Of a DNA stretch of 64,000 nucleotides, positions 33,976 through 42,843 are shown piece after piece. How positions within the stretch are numbered: the first letter of the stretch is position 1; every line of letters begins with the position of its first letter. The notes beneath the pieces were generated by a model, which searched no databases, was not told the DNA's origin, and saw only the letters and a program-made list of their open reading frames with translations. Origin of the DNA: CAZJWR01 sp964549765 (GTDB taxonomy: Bacteria > Zixibacteria > MSB-5A5 > GN15 > JAAZOE01); NCBI GenBank assembly GCA_964549765.1, contig CAZJWR010000013.1, forward strand, positions 4,512 through 68,511, read 5' to 3'. Both the position numbers and the translations under genes were made by a program.

Positions 33976-35134
33976 GTTTTGATTTGATCCACAAATCCGG
34001 CGTCAGGAGCTCCTCGCGGGTGAGGAGAATGTAATCCAGCGAATCGGCGCGCGATATGATCACCGCCACTTTGTCCAGCGGCGGCACGAGCATAAAATTC
34101 AGATAATCCGATCCGGGGAAGCCGATGTATTTCTTGTAAGTAAGCATCTGCTCCATCTGCTCCGAAACATCCTTATTCCTATCAACTTCGGACAGGTCGA
34201 GTATCGCCATGCCGCGGTCGCGGGCGGCGATAAGGAGAATGTCGTCGTATAGTTCGATGGACTCCCAACTGAGAGAAGTATCGGGGCTCAGCTCCGGATA
34301 TCCGGCCAGTCGACGCGCGATTCTCTCGTTGGTAACGCTGCCGATCTCGGTCAGGCTGTCGGCATCGTATAGGGCGATATGTTCACCCAGGGCGGCCTTG
34401 CCGGATGTTGTCGAAAGCGCTGCCACCCAGCGCGAACCGATGACGGCCTTCCGGATATGTTCATAGACGCCGTGGGCCGGGATTTCCTTCGAATCCAGCA
34501 GAACCGGCGATGCCGGATCGGTGATATCATAGCGGATAAACCATTTGGGAAAAACCAGATCATCCCCGGCGATCAGGCGATTGCCATAAACCAGCAGACC
34601 GTCGATGGTCTTGCGGAATGCCGCCACCGAATCTGGGATTTTCAATGGCGACCATGTCGCACTGTCTGCGCTCAGGTCGAAGTATCCCATCAATTCCCAT
34701 CCGCAATTGCCGCCGACGTACAGAATATCATCCACCAGTGCCGCCGTGTACGCCTCGTATTTTTCCCACATGCGGATATCATCATGCCGGACGACGCCGT
34801 TTTCGGGATCATATTTGAGCACCATGAAGGTCCGGCCCATGTCGGCCATATAGGTTATCCATCCGGCAGAGTTATAATCTATGTAATCATACGCGGCCGC
34901 GACGACACGCATGCTGTCGGCGGCATCGAGCGGGCGGCGGGTATCTCCGGGAACGGCGGCGCGGCTGGGAAACGGGAGTTGCTGGAAAGGGATGAGACTG
35001 TCATGGTCGACCATGCATACGACCGACCGATAGCCGTCGGGGAGAACCACAAATTCGCCCCGGTCTTGGCCATGGCAGCCCGCAATGACCAGGCCTACCA
35101 ATCCAGCCAGCAGAGCAATGCTCAATAGTCTCAT
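33971..35134 (-). CDS. Putative lipoprotein with beta-propeller-like features
   Basis: 387 residues from ATG 35134; the ATG two codons earlier abuts GGGGAG, which fits the second ATG better. The signal peptide carries the lipobox LVIAGC. The body has recurring short beta segments such as YDYIDYNSAGWITYMADMG, LVDDILYVGGNCGWELM, TIDGLLVYGNRLIAGDDL and YDDILLIAARDRGMAILDLS, as in LVIVD-repeat/propeller-like surface proteins. No enzyme motif is seen. It is divergent from the FG-GAP gene at 35352. Location: periplasmic or outer membrane. Function unknown. Confidence 0.7.
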   Translation of the reverse strand: MRLLSIALLAGLVGLVIAGCHGQDRGEFVVLPDGYRSVVCMVDHDSLIPFQQLPFPSRAAVPGDTRRPLDAADSMRVVAAAYDYIDYNSAGWITYMADMGRTFMVLKYDPENGVVRHDDIRMWEKYEAYTAALVDDILYVGGNCGWELMGYFDLSADSATWSPLKIPDSVAAFRKTIDGLLVYGNRLIAGDDLVFPKWFIRYDITDPASPVLLDSKEIPAHGVYEHIRKAVIGSRWVAALSTTSGKAALGEHIALYDADSLTEIGSVTNERIARRLAGYPELSPDTSLSWESIELYDDILLIAARDRGMAILDLSEVDRNKDVSEQMEQMLTYKKYIGFPGSDYLNFMLVPPLDKVAVIISRADSLDYILLTREELLTPDLWIKSKH

Positions 35135-35351
35135 ATCCATCTCCCCGCAACGAAAACATTCGGATGACCCAGGTCCGCCTCAACAATATAGGTAATTGCC
35201 GGCGCCGACGTAAAGGATGTGTCGATAAAATCCTCCTTATTTTTTAGACGCATTGGAGAATGAATTGCGCAGTGCTCTCGATAATTTTCATGGCCGGCCC
35301 TGACTGCGGGCTTTCATCCCGCCCGTTTCCGGTGTATATTGTACAAGGAAA

Positions 35352-36488
35352 ATGAAAGCGGGCTCGGATACACCATATGTGATACGTATAGCAGTAATGT
35401 GCATGTCATGTTCGCTGTTTATCTCGGAGTCGTCCTCCGCCGATGAGCAGTTGCTCGATTCTTGGCGGATTTTTCCGATCGGGATGGATGCCCGCGAGAT
35501 GTGCGCCGCGGATTTTGGCGGCGACGGCAGTCTCGATATCGCCGCCGTATCCAGAAAAGACAGCGTCGCAATTTTGTTGAACAACGGTGATGGCACGTTC
35601 GGCGATGCGGCGTCATATTGGACGGCGGCGCATACCTGGTCGGTCGACGCCGCCGACTTCGACGGGGACGGCGACATCGACCTGGTCGTCGGCGTCAGCC
35701 ATCCGGTGGCATCGACAGCGGTGATGCTAAACGACGGCAATGGGACTTTCCGGCTGCCGATGTTCTTTGGTCTCAAAGGAGACTGCCAAGTGGTCCGGAG
35801 CGCCGATTTCGACAACGACGGTCTGCCTGACATCGCCACGATCATGGGCGGCAAAGTGGATATTCTTTACAATCAAGGCGATTCGACCTTCAGCCAGCCG
35901 CTGAACGCCACCTACCAGTCTCGTCTTAACGCTCTTGTCGCCATGGATTTGGACAACGACGGCGACGTCGATCCGGCCACCACCGATTATGGCTTGGGAA
36001 GGGTCTTTGTGGTCCTCAACGGCGGCGCTGGACGATTCGAACCGGCGGTATCGTACGGGGTCGGGGCGCGGCCGGGTTATCTGGCGGCGACCGATTTCGA
36101 CGGCGACGGTATGTTCACGCCGACCACAATCGGAAAAGCGGCGATGTATCTGTCGGATTGCAGTTTTTTAGATATCGATAACGACGGCAACAATGATTTG
36201 GCGATTTTGTTTTATTCGTCGTATGTCAGCGGCGTGGGAATTATGATCAATGATGGCGGTGGTGTTTTCCGGAATCCGATCTATTTCGGCGGCGGCGAGG
36301 CCCTGACTACAGCCGATCTTGACGGCGACGGTGACCTCGATTTTGCCGCCATCGGCAGATCCGCCGTGACCATTCTCTTCAACCTTGCCGATATTATCAG
36401 TGACGCCGATTACGACGATCCGCCGGCGTTGCCGCTCCGTCCGGCTCTTTATCAAAACCATCCCAACCCTTTCAACCCTCCACCTTGA
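35352..36488 (+). CDS. FG-GAP/VCBS-repeat secreted protein, frame broken at the sorting motif
   Basis: 378 residues in this frame; AAGGAAA sits just before the ATG. A signal peptide (about 1-30) is followed by repeated DxDxDGxxDI units (ADFGGDGSLDIAAV, ADFDGDGDIDLVVG, ADFDNDGLPDIATI, MDLDNDGDVDPATT, ADLDGDGDLDFAAI). These are Ca-binding FG-GAP/VCBS blades of an integrin-like propeller. The frame ends YQNHPNPFNPPP-stop, where NPFNPST is expected. One missing T near 36479 would restore the frame into 36479-36712. This is a one-base deletion or a sequence error; the full protein would be about 453 residues and surface-exported. Confidence 0.85.
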   Translation: MKAGSDTPYVIRIAVMCMSCSLFISESSSADEQLLDSWRIFPIGMDAREMCAADFGGDGSLDIAAVSRKDSVAILLNNGDGTFGDAASYWTAAHTWSVDAADFDGDGDIDLVVGVSHPVASTAVMLNDGNGTFRLPMFFGLKGDCQVVRSADFDNDGLPDIATIMGGKVDILYNQGDSTFSQPLNATYQSRLNALVAMDLDNDGDVDPATTDYGLGRVFVVLNGGAGRFEPAVSYGVGARPGYLAATDFDGDGMFTPTTIGKAAMYLSDCSFLDIDNDGNNDLAILFYSSYVSGVGIMINDGGGVFRNPIYFGGGEALTTADLDGDGDLDFAAIGRSAVTILFNLADIISDADYDDPPALPLRPALYQNHPNPFNPPP

Positions 36489-36712
36489 TCGAATATCGCG
36501 TGACTGATCGATCGCATGTTAACCTTACGATCTACAATGTCCTCGGTCAAAAAATGGTCACGCTGGTGGATGCGACCAAATCGCCCGGGGAATATTCGGT
36601 TATATGGAACGGCCGCGACGCTTCCGGCCGCCCAATGCCGCCGGGCGTGTATGTTTATCGCCTGGAAATAGGCGGCGCGGTGCTGTCCAAGCAGATGATT
36701 CTTTTGAAATAG
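36479..36712 (+). pseudogene. C-terminal FlgD-like sorting domain, out of frame with the FG-GAP protein
   Basis: Reading from 36479 gives STLIEYRVTDRSHVNLTIYN and continues VLGQKMVTLVDATKSPGEYS, IWNGRDASGRPMPPGVYVYR, to KQMILLK-stop. This is the FlgD-Ig-like/C-terminal sorting domain that follows NPFNP in FCB-group secreted proteins. It lacks its own start and overlaps the last codons of the frame above. It belongs to that gene. Confidence 0.85.
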
Positions 36713-36787
36713 ACGCCGTTTGCGCCCCGCCGGACGCCTCGTTTTACCCCTTGCCGACGCCGTGTGATCCTCATATATTGCGTGCCT

Positions 36788-37585
36788 ATGAGCGATCTGA
36801 TCGACGATATCGGTATCGGGAAGCATTTCTTTCTGATCGCCGGCAATTGCGTGGTCGAGGACGAAACCACGACCATGAAGACGGCTGAATTTTTGAAAGA
36901 ACTCTGCGACAAACTCGACTTGCCGCTGATCTATAAGTCCTCGTATCGCAAGGCCAATCGCACGTCCGGGAAATCGTTTACGTCGATCGGCGACGGGGCC
37001 GCAATTGCAATATTGCGCAAGGTAAAGAAGGAATTGTCGCTTCCAATCCTGACCGATATCCACGAGGCCGGCGAAATCGGCCTGGTCGAAGATATCGACG
37101 TGCTGCAAATCCCGGCTTTCCTCTGCCGGCAGACCGAACTGATCCGGGCCGCCGCCGAATCCGGCAAATGGGTCAATATTAAAAAGGGTCAGTTCATGGC
37201 GCCGGAGAATATGAAAGAGGCGGCCGACAAAGGGGCCGACCTCAACGGCGGCAGGATTATGCTCACCGAACGCGGGACTACATTCGGATATAACAATTTA
37301 ATCGTCGATTTCCGGTCGTTGACCATAATGAAGGAATTCGGCTTTCCGATCGTATACGACGCCACGCACGCTGTTCAGCGGCCTGGTGGCCTGGGGACAT
37401 CATCGGGCGGCGACCGGCAGTTTATCGCATCATTGGCGCGGGCGGCAGCGGCGGTGGGAATCGACGGTCTATTTGTGGAGACTCATCCCGATCCGTCGAA
37501 AGCAAAATCGGATGCAGCCACGCAATTGCCGCTCGGCGACATGCCAAAATTTCTAACCGACGTGCTCAGGATCGTGAGGTCATAG
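36788..37585 (+). CDS. kdsA: 3-deoxy-8-phosphooctulonate synthase
   Basis: 265 residues from ATG 36788. The conserved AGNCVVEDE, KSSYRKANRTSGKSF and LPILTDIHEAGEI are present, along with LQIPAFLCRQTELI, KKGQFMAPENM and the C-terminal FVETHPDPSKAKSDAATQLP. The enzyme condenses PEP and arabinose 5-phosphate to Kdo 8-phosphate in LPS core synthesis. The position that is Pro in many AGPC motifs is Asn here. It is followed directly by kdsC, kdsD and an lpxL-like gene, so it heads a Kdo/lipid A operon. Cytosolic. Confidence 0.95.
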   Translation: MSDLIDDIGIGKHFFLIAGNCVVEDETTTMKTAEFLKELCDKLDLPLIYKSSYRKANRTSGKSFTSIGDGAAIAILRKVKKELSLPILTDIHEAGEIGLVEDIDVLQIPAFLCRQTELIRAAAESGKWVNIKKGQFMAPENMKEAADKGADLNGGRIMLTERGTTFGYNNLIVDFRSLTIMKEFGFPIVYDATHAVQRPGGLGTSSGGDRQFIASLARAAAAVGIDGLFVETHPDPSKAKSDAATQLPLGDMPKFLTDVLRIVRS

Positions 37586-37588
37586 AAC

Positions 37589-38143
37589 ATGCCCCGAGGC
37601 GGGAAAAAATATCTAACCAAAGCGCAAATCGCCAAACGGCTGGCGACAATCGAAGCGCTTATTCTTGACGTGGACGGTGTTCTGACGGATGACAGCCTGT
37701 TTTTCGGGCCCGACGGTTTCGAAATGAAGCGGTTCAATATCGGCGACGGCCTCAATATGGTCCTGGCGACGCGGGCCGGGCTGGAAGTGATGATCGTTTC
37801 CAATCGGCATTCCGAAGCGACGGCCAGCCGCATGCGGGACTTGAAAATCAAGCATATCATTCAGGATCACGGCGACAAACATCGACTGTTGACCGACTAT
37901 ATGAAGAAAACCGGCCTCAATATCGACCTCGCCAAGACAGCCTTTATCGGCAACGATATCATGGACATACCATTGATGAAGCAGGTCGGCCTCAAGATTG
38001 CCGTGGCGGATGCCTATCCCGATCTGATCGACATGGTCGACTATGTGAGTTCGAAGAAAGGCGGCTTCGGAGCTGTGCGCGAGGTCATTGACTTGTATTT
38101 CAAGGGCCGGGGCCTGAGCCCAACAGATTTTGTGACAAAATGA
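37589..38143 (+). CDS. kdsC: 3-deoxy-D-manno-octulosonate 8-phosphate phosphatase
   Basis: 184 residues, the family length. HAD motif I is LILDVDGVLTDD, motif II VMIVSNRHS, the conserved Lys lies in QDHGDKHRLL, and motif III/IV is FIGNDIMDIPLM. The enzyme removes the phosphate of Kdo 8-phosphate. GAGGT precedes the ATG. It starts 3 bases after kdsA, and its stop overlaps kdsD by ATGA, so translation is coupled. Confidence 0.95.
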   Translation: MPRGGKKYLTKAQIAKRLATIEALILDVDGVLTDDSLFFGPDGFEMKRFNIGDGLNMVLATRAGLEVMIVSNRHSEATASRMRDLKIKHIIQDHGDKHRLLTDYMKKTGLNIDLAKTAFIGNDIMDIPLMKQVGLKIAVADAYPDLIDMVDYVSSKKGGFGAVREVIDLYFKGRGLSPTDFVTK

Positions 38144-39099
38144 TCAGGGAATTTGCACGCGAAGTGATCGAAAAGGAAGCCGGCGCGGTGGCGGGACTTC
38201 TGGATCGTCTTGACGATAATTTCGACAAGGCGGTGCTGGCGATTCTGGAAACCACCGGGCGAGTGATTGTCACCGGCATGGGCAAATCCGGCATCGTCGG
38301 CAAAAAAATCGCCGCTACCTTCGCATCGACCGGCACGCCCGCGATCTTCCTGCACCCCGCCGAAGCGATCCACGGCGACCTGGGGATCGTCACCAACGAC
38401 GATATCGTGCTGGCGATTTCCAAATCGGGCGATACGGCCGAACTTCAGCAGTTGATCCCGGCCTTCAAGCGGCTGGGAATCAGAATTATTCTGCTGACCG
38501 GCCAGGTCGACTCGTCCATGGCCGAACGTTCCGATATCGTCGTTGACTGCTCGGTGCCGTCCGAGGCCTGCCCCAACAATCTCGTGCCGACGTCATCGTC
38601 GACGGCGGCAATGGTCATGGGCGACGCGATGGCTATCGCGCTATTTCGCATGAGGGGATTTTCCGCCGAGGATTTCGCGCAGCTTCATCCCGGCGGTTCG
38701 CTGGGACGGCGTTTGTTGCTTCGTGTATCGGATATCATGCATATCGGCGACAAAATTCCCATCGTGTCCGAATCGACGACCGTACTCAACACGCTGATGG
38801 TCATGTCGCGGGGGCGGCTGGGCACGGCGGTTGTACTCGATCGCGACGGCCGGCTGGCCGGGATTTTCACCGACGGCGACCTAAGGCGTCTCTCCGAGCG
38901 GGGCGGGCAGTTTCTGGATCGTCCGATTTCCGAGGTCATGACGCGGAACCCGAGAACGATCCGGCCCGAAGCGATCCTCGACGAAGTGCTGGCCTTGTGC
39001 GAAAAATACAAAATCACGGTTCTGGTGGCGGCCGACCGCGATGGCCGGCCGGTAGGGATAGTTCACCTGCACGACGTCCTTCAATCCAAACTGATATAA
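38140..39099 (+). CDS. kdsD: Arabinose-5-phosphate isomerase (SIS plus two CBS domains)
   Basis: 319 residues. The SIS domain holds GRVIVTGMGKSGIVGKKIAA, SLASTGTPAIFLHPAEAIHG-like text, and AISKSGDTAEL. The pair of C-terminal CBS domains starts about residue 205 (DIMHIGDKIPIVSESTTV; EVMTRNPRTIRPEAI). It converts ribulose 5-phosphate to arabinose 5-phosphate, the substrate of KdsA encoded upstream. The start overlaps the kdsC stop by 4 bases. Confidence 0.94.
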   Translation: MIREFAREVIEKEAGAVAGLLDRLDDNFDKAVLAILETTGRVIVTGMGKSGIVGKKIAATFASTGTPAIFLHPAEAIHGDLGIVTNDDIVLAISKSGDTAELQQLIPAFKRLGIRIILLTGQVDSSMAERSDIVVDCSVPSEACPNNLVPTSSSTAAMVMGDAMAIALFRMRGFSAEDFAQLHPGGSLGRRLLLRVSDIMHIGDKIPIVSESTTVLNTLMVMSRGRLGTAVVLDRDGRLAGIFTDGDLRRLSERGGQFLDRPISEVMTRNPRTIRPEAILDEVLALCEKYKITVLVAADRDGRPVGIVHLHDVLQSKLI

Positions 39100-39102
39100 C
39101 CC

Positions 39103-40032
39103 GTGGCAAAACGGATCAAGAATAATATCGTTTACCGGGGCGCGGTTATTTTATTCACCGTCATCAATATCATCCCGCGAAAATGCGCCATATTCACCGG
39201 TGAAGCGCTGGGGCTGGCCGCCTATCTGCTCATTCGAAAAGAGCGTCACAAAGCCCATACCAATCTCGATCGAGCCTATGGGGACGATATCACGTATCGC
39301 CGCAAGAAGGAAATCGCCCGGCGGTGTTTTATCACCTTCGGGCGCTCGGCTGTTGAAGCCATGCGTCTGCGCCGACACTTTGATGGAGAAATTCGCCGCG
39401 ATGTTGAGGTTGTGGGGCTGGAGAAGTTTCAGGCGGCATACGATCGGGGTAAAGGCATTGTCGCCTTTACCGGTCACGTCGGCAATTTCGAACTGCTGGC
39501 CGCATGGGTGGCGCAGAGCGGATACAAGAGCGCCGTGATCGGGCGGGAATTGTACGACAAACGACTCGATAAGATGCTCGTCGCCAACCGTGCCGAATTG
39601 GGCCTGGTCAATGTGCAGACCGATGATTCTCCGAGAAAAATCCTGCGGCTGCTCCGCGACGGGTACGCTATCGGCTTCTTGATCGACACCGATTCGTTTC
39701 GGGTCGCGGGCGACCTGACGCCGTTCTACGGGCGGCTGGCCAAGACCCCCACCGGCCCGACTGAATTAGGCCTGCTGTCCGGGGCGGCGTTTGTGCCGAT
39801 GTTCTGCCTGTCGTTTCCGGGCGGGAAATATCGGCTTATATTCGGCGATGAATTGATTCCCGAATCGCGGGAACGGTCGCGGGAAAACGTTTATCGTATC
39901 ACCAGCCGGATGACCAAAGTCATCGAAAATCTCATCCGCGAATACCCCGAACAGTGGATCTGGATGCACAATCGCTGGCACACCCGCCCCGCCCCGGACG
40001 ATATAGAATTCCTGCGAACGGTTGTGTCATAA
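39103..40032 (+). CDS. lpxL: Lipid A biosynthesis acyltransferase, LpxL/HtrB family
   Basis: 309 residues from GTG 39103, 3 bases after the kdsD stop and without its own Shine-Dalgarno, so translation probably depends on reinitiation. The N-terminus is hydrophobic (YRGAVILFTVINIIPR), a membrane anchor. The catalytic HX4E is FTGHVGNFELL. EQWIWMHNRWHTRP near the end is the typical LpxL/LpxM signature. It adds a secondary acyl chain to Kdo2-lipid A, which fits its place after the Kdo genes. KdsB and LpxK are not in the window. Confidence 0.9.
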   Translation: MAKRIKNNIVYRGAVILFTVINIIPRKCAIFTGEALGLAAYLLIRKERHKAHTNLDRAYGDDITYRRKKEIARRCFITFGRSAVEAMRLRRHFDGEIRRDVEVVGLEKFQAAYDRGKGIVAFTGHVGNFELLAAWVAQSGYKSAVIGRELYDKRLDKMLVANRAELGLVNVQTDDSPRKILRLLRDGYAIGFLIDTDSFRVAGDLTPFYGRLAKTPTGPTELGLLSGAAFVPMFCLSFPGGKYRLIFGDELIPESRERSRENVYRITSRMTKVIENLIREYPEQWIWMHNRWHTRPAPDDIEFLRTVVS

Positions 40033-40082
40033 TTCATTCCAGAGAGCTTTAACGCCAAGACACCGTCCGGCCGTGAGGCATT

Positions 40083-40883
40083 TTATTTCATTTCCTGATA
40101 TCGGCAGGGGATGTTTTGCCAGCCGCACATGTTGAGCCATTCAAAAAGCTGTTCCGCCTCGGGTGCGAAGTTCTTCTGGGCCATGTCGCCGGCCATTTCG
40201 AGAAGCACCGGCTGATAAAGCGACGATTCCGGATGATAGATGTAGGCGACAAAATAGATAACGCCGAAATCAGCGCAATATTGCAATATCGATGATAGCT
40301 CCCCCGAAGCCGCCCCTTCGACGAGCGAATATCTTTGGCGCAGTTCCTCCATAGGGATCGTCGCGCATATACCGGGATTATGGCTGTATCGTTCCCGCAG
40401 CTCGTCTTCGGTGAATTCCTGCCACCAATACGGGGGAGGATAAGGGACATCTTGAGATGGGTAAGAATAGGTCAATACCTGTCCATCATTGTTGATATGG
40501 AATCCATCCAACCTCGCTCCCCAGGCATAATTGGAATAACACACCTCAAACAAAATCGACTGGGTGATCTCAGGACACGCGGCACACGGCTGCGCCCCGC
40601 TTGCGAATACGTAACGGATCAGATACACGGCATCACCGATATTTATTACGCTGTCGCAGTTGACGTCGGCGGCTTCCGGCGGCGTTGCCGGCGTTCCCCC
40701 CGCAAAAATGTAGCTGATGATGCCGACGGCATCCACTATATCGACCGAACCGTCCGCGTTATGATCGCCGCATACGTACCCGCAGGCCGGCGACCAGCCG
40801 GCAGCTGTCAGGAGACAGGCGGCGAATATTATAACCGTCCATGGTGAGCAAATCGCGGAGATATGGGCACGTTCGATTCTCAT
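40083..40883 (-). CDS. Secreted protein with N-terminal dockerin-type calcium repeats
   Basis: 266 residues with GGGAGG before the ATG. A signal peptide (about 1-35) is followed by CGDHNADGSVDIVDAVGIIS and, about 35 residues later, DVNCDSVINIGDAVYLIRYV. These are the two F-hand repeats of a type I dockerin, here at the N-terminus rather than the usual C-terminus. The rest (about 110-266) shows no known domain and contains several Cys (CPEITQSILFEVCYSN, LNMCGWQNIPC). No cohesin is in the window. Exported, probably surface-associated; function unknown. Confidence 0.8.
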   Translation of the reverse strand: MRIERAHISAICSPWTVIIFAACLLTAAGWSPACGYVCGDHNADGSVDIVDAVGIISYIFAGGTPATPPEAADVNCDSVINIGDAVYLIRYVFASGAQPCAACPEITQSILFEVCYSNYAWGARLDGFHINNDGQVLTYSYPSQDVPYPPPYWWQEFTEDELRERYSHNPGICATIPMEELRQRYSLVEGAASGELSSILQYCADFGVIYFVAYIYHPESSLYQPVLLEMAGDMAQKNFAPEAEQLFEWLNMCGWQNIPCRYQEMK

Positions 40884-41183
40884 AGTGCCTCCCGGTAGAA
40901 GCGATTAGATCATGACCATGGTGCGGAATCCAATGCGAGCCTATATTATTAAAATAGCCATGAGCCATATTTTGTCAACGACTTATTCCTTCTTTCATTG
41001 GCCGACAGCATGTCACGGCAAAATCGAAAAGGCGTCTTACCCACACGATTGAAATCGATTCTCCGGCTTGAGTATCGCGGTTGGAGTGCGGTCGGTTTTC
41101 GCCGGGTATAATTCAATTGACAGACGCGCCGCGCGGCTTTACTTTACCACCTTATGTCGTTAATTAAAAGGTAGGTAGGGAAA
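40884..41183. other. Divergent intergenic region between dockerin gene and hutU
   Basis: 300 bases that should carry both promoters. The hutU promoter at 41117-41145 is the only clear element. No operator palindrome was recognised. Confidence 0.4.
41117..41145 (+). promoter_or_regulatory. Sigma-70-like promoter for the hut-lptE operon
   Basis: A perfect -35 TTGACA (41117-41122), a 17-base spacer and -10 TACTTT (41140-41145), 38 bases before the hutU ATG. Confidence 0.6.
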
Positions 41184-42836
41184 ATGAAATATACGCCTGT
41201 CAAAGCCGCCCGGGGCACGAAGCTCAGCTGCAAAAGCTGGCATCAGGAGGCGGCTCTGCGAATGCTCAACAATAATCTCGATCCCGAGGTGGCCGAGGAC
41301 CCCAAAAATTTGATCATCTACGGCGGTTCCGGCAAAGCGGCCCGCAACTGGCAGTGTTACCACGCCATCGTCGATACCCTCAAGACATTGGGCAACGACG
41401 AGACGCTGCTGGTGCAATCGGGCAAACCGGTGGGCGTTTTCAAGACGCACGAATACACGCCGAGAGTGCTGATCGCCAACAGTAACCTGGTGCCGCATTG
41501 GGCGACCTGGGAAAAATTCCGCCAGTTGGAGAAATTGGGTTTGATCATGTTCGGCCAGATGACGGCCGGAAGCTGGATATATATCGGTACGCAGGGGATT
41601 ATCCAGGGGACTTACGAGACATTCGCGGCGGCGGGCGACAAGCATTTCGGCGGCGATTTGGCAGGCCGATGGATTTTGACCGGCGGCATGGGCGGTATGG
41701 GCGGCGCCCAGCCGATGGCGGGCACGATGAGCGGCGCGACCATCCTGGTGGTCGAGGTCGACGAGGCCCGGATCAACCGTCGCGTGAAAATGGGCTTCTG
41801 CGACATCAAGGTCAAAACGCTGGACAAGGCATTGAAACTGGTCAAGGAACATACTGCCTCAAAAGAGCCGATTTCCATCGGGCTGGTCGGCAATTGCGCC
41901 GAGATTTTCCCGGAAATATTCCGGCGGGGCATGATTCCTGACATCGTAACCGACCAGACCTCGGCCCACGACGAACTCAACGGCTATATCCCCGAAGGTC
42001 TGACCGTCAACGAGGCAACCAAACTACGCAAGACCAATCCTACCGACTATATGAAGCGTTCGTATGAATCGATGGTCCGTCATTGCGAGGCGATGGTTCG
42101 TTTTCAGAAAGCCGGATCGATCGTGTTCGATTACGGCAACAATCTGCGCGGCCAGGCCAAAAAAGGCGGGCTGAACAACGCTTTCGATTATCCCGGTTTC
42201 GTGCCGGAATATATCCGGCCGCTGTTTTGCAGTGGCAAGGGGCCGTTCCGCTGGGCGGCGCTGTCGGGCGACCCCAAGGATATCGAAGTGACCGATGAGA
42301 TTATCCTCAAAGAGTTTTCCTATAACGAATCGTTGGTGCGCTGGATTAAGATGGCCAAGGAGCGGATTCCGTTCCAAGGATTACCGGCGCGAATCTGCTG
42401 GCTGGGCTACGGCGAACGGGCGCGTTTCGGCGACATGCTGAATACGCTTGTAAAGAAGGGCAAAATATCGGCGCCGATCGTCATCGGCCGCGATCATCTC
42501 GATTGCGGGTCCGTGGCCAGCCCCTATCGTGAAACCGAGGGGATGCTCGACGGATCGGATGCCATCGCCGACTGGCCGCTTCTGAACGGGCTGCTCAACG
42601 CCATCTCCGGCGCCAGCTGGGTGTCCATCCACCACGGCGGCGGCGTCGGAATCGGCAATGCCATCCATGCCGGGATGGTCGTCGTGGCCGACGGTTCCAA
42701 GGAAATGAAAGTCCGGCTGGAACGGGTGCTGACCAACGATCCGGGGACGGGAATCATGCGGCATGCCGATGCCGGGTATAAAGAAGCCCGGGATTTCGCC
42801 AAAGAGCATGATATCAATCTGCCCATGATCAAATAG
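41184..42836 (+). CDS. hutU: Urocanate hydratase
   Basis: 550 residues, the normal length. The N-terminus is less typical, but the core is clear: IIYGGSGKAARNW, ETLLVQSGKPVGVFKTH, NLVPHWATWEKF, MFGQMTAGSWIYIGTQGI, and the NAD-binding LTGGMGGMGGAQPMAGTMSG. The C-terminal part has RICWLGYGERARFG and a WVSIHHGGGVGIGNAIHAG segment. The enzyme hydrates urocanate to imidazolonepropionate using bound NAD as an electrophile, the second step of histidine degradation. HutI follows after 7 bases; HutH and the last hydrolase are not in the window. Confidence 0.96.
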   Translation: MKYTPVKAARGTKLSCKSWHQEAALRMLNNNLDPEVAEDPKNLIIYGGSGKAARNWQCYHAIVDTLKTLGNDETLLVQSGKPVGVFKTHEYTPRVLIANSNLVPHWATWEKFRQLEKLGLIMFGQMTAGSWIYIGTQGIIQGTYETFAAAGDKHFGGDLAGRWILTGGMGGMGGAQPMAGTMSGATILVVEVDEARINRRVKMGFCDIKVKTLDKALKLVKEHTASKEPISIGLVGNCAEIFPEIFRRGMIPDIVTDQTSAHDELNGYIPEGLTVNEATKLRKTNPTDYMKRSYESMVRHCEAMVRFQKAGSIVFDYGNNLRGQAKKGGLNNAFDYPGFVPEYIRPLFCSGKGPFRWAALSGDPKDIEVTDEIILKEFSYNESLVRWIKMAKERIPFQGLPARICWLGYGERARFGDMLNTLVKKGKISAPIVIGRDHLDCGSVASPYRETEGMLDGSDAIADWPLLNGLLNAISGASWVSIHHGGGVGIGNAIHAGMVVVADGSKEMKVRLERVLTNDPGTGIMRHADAGYKEARDFAKEHDINLPMIK

Positions 42837-42843
42837 GGCGGCC

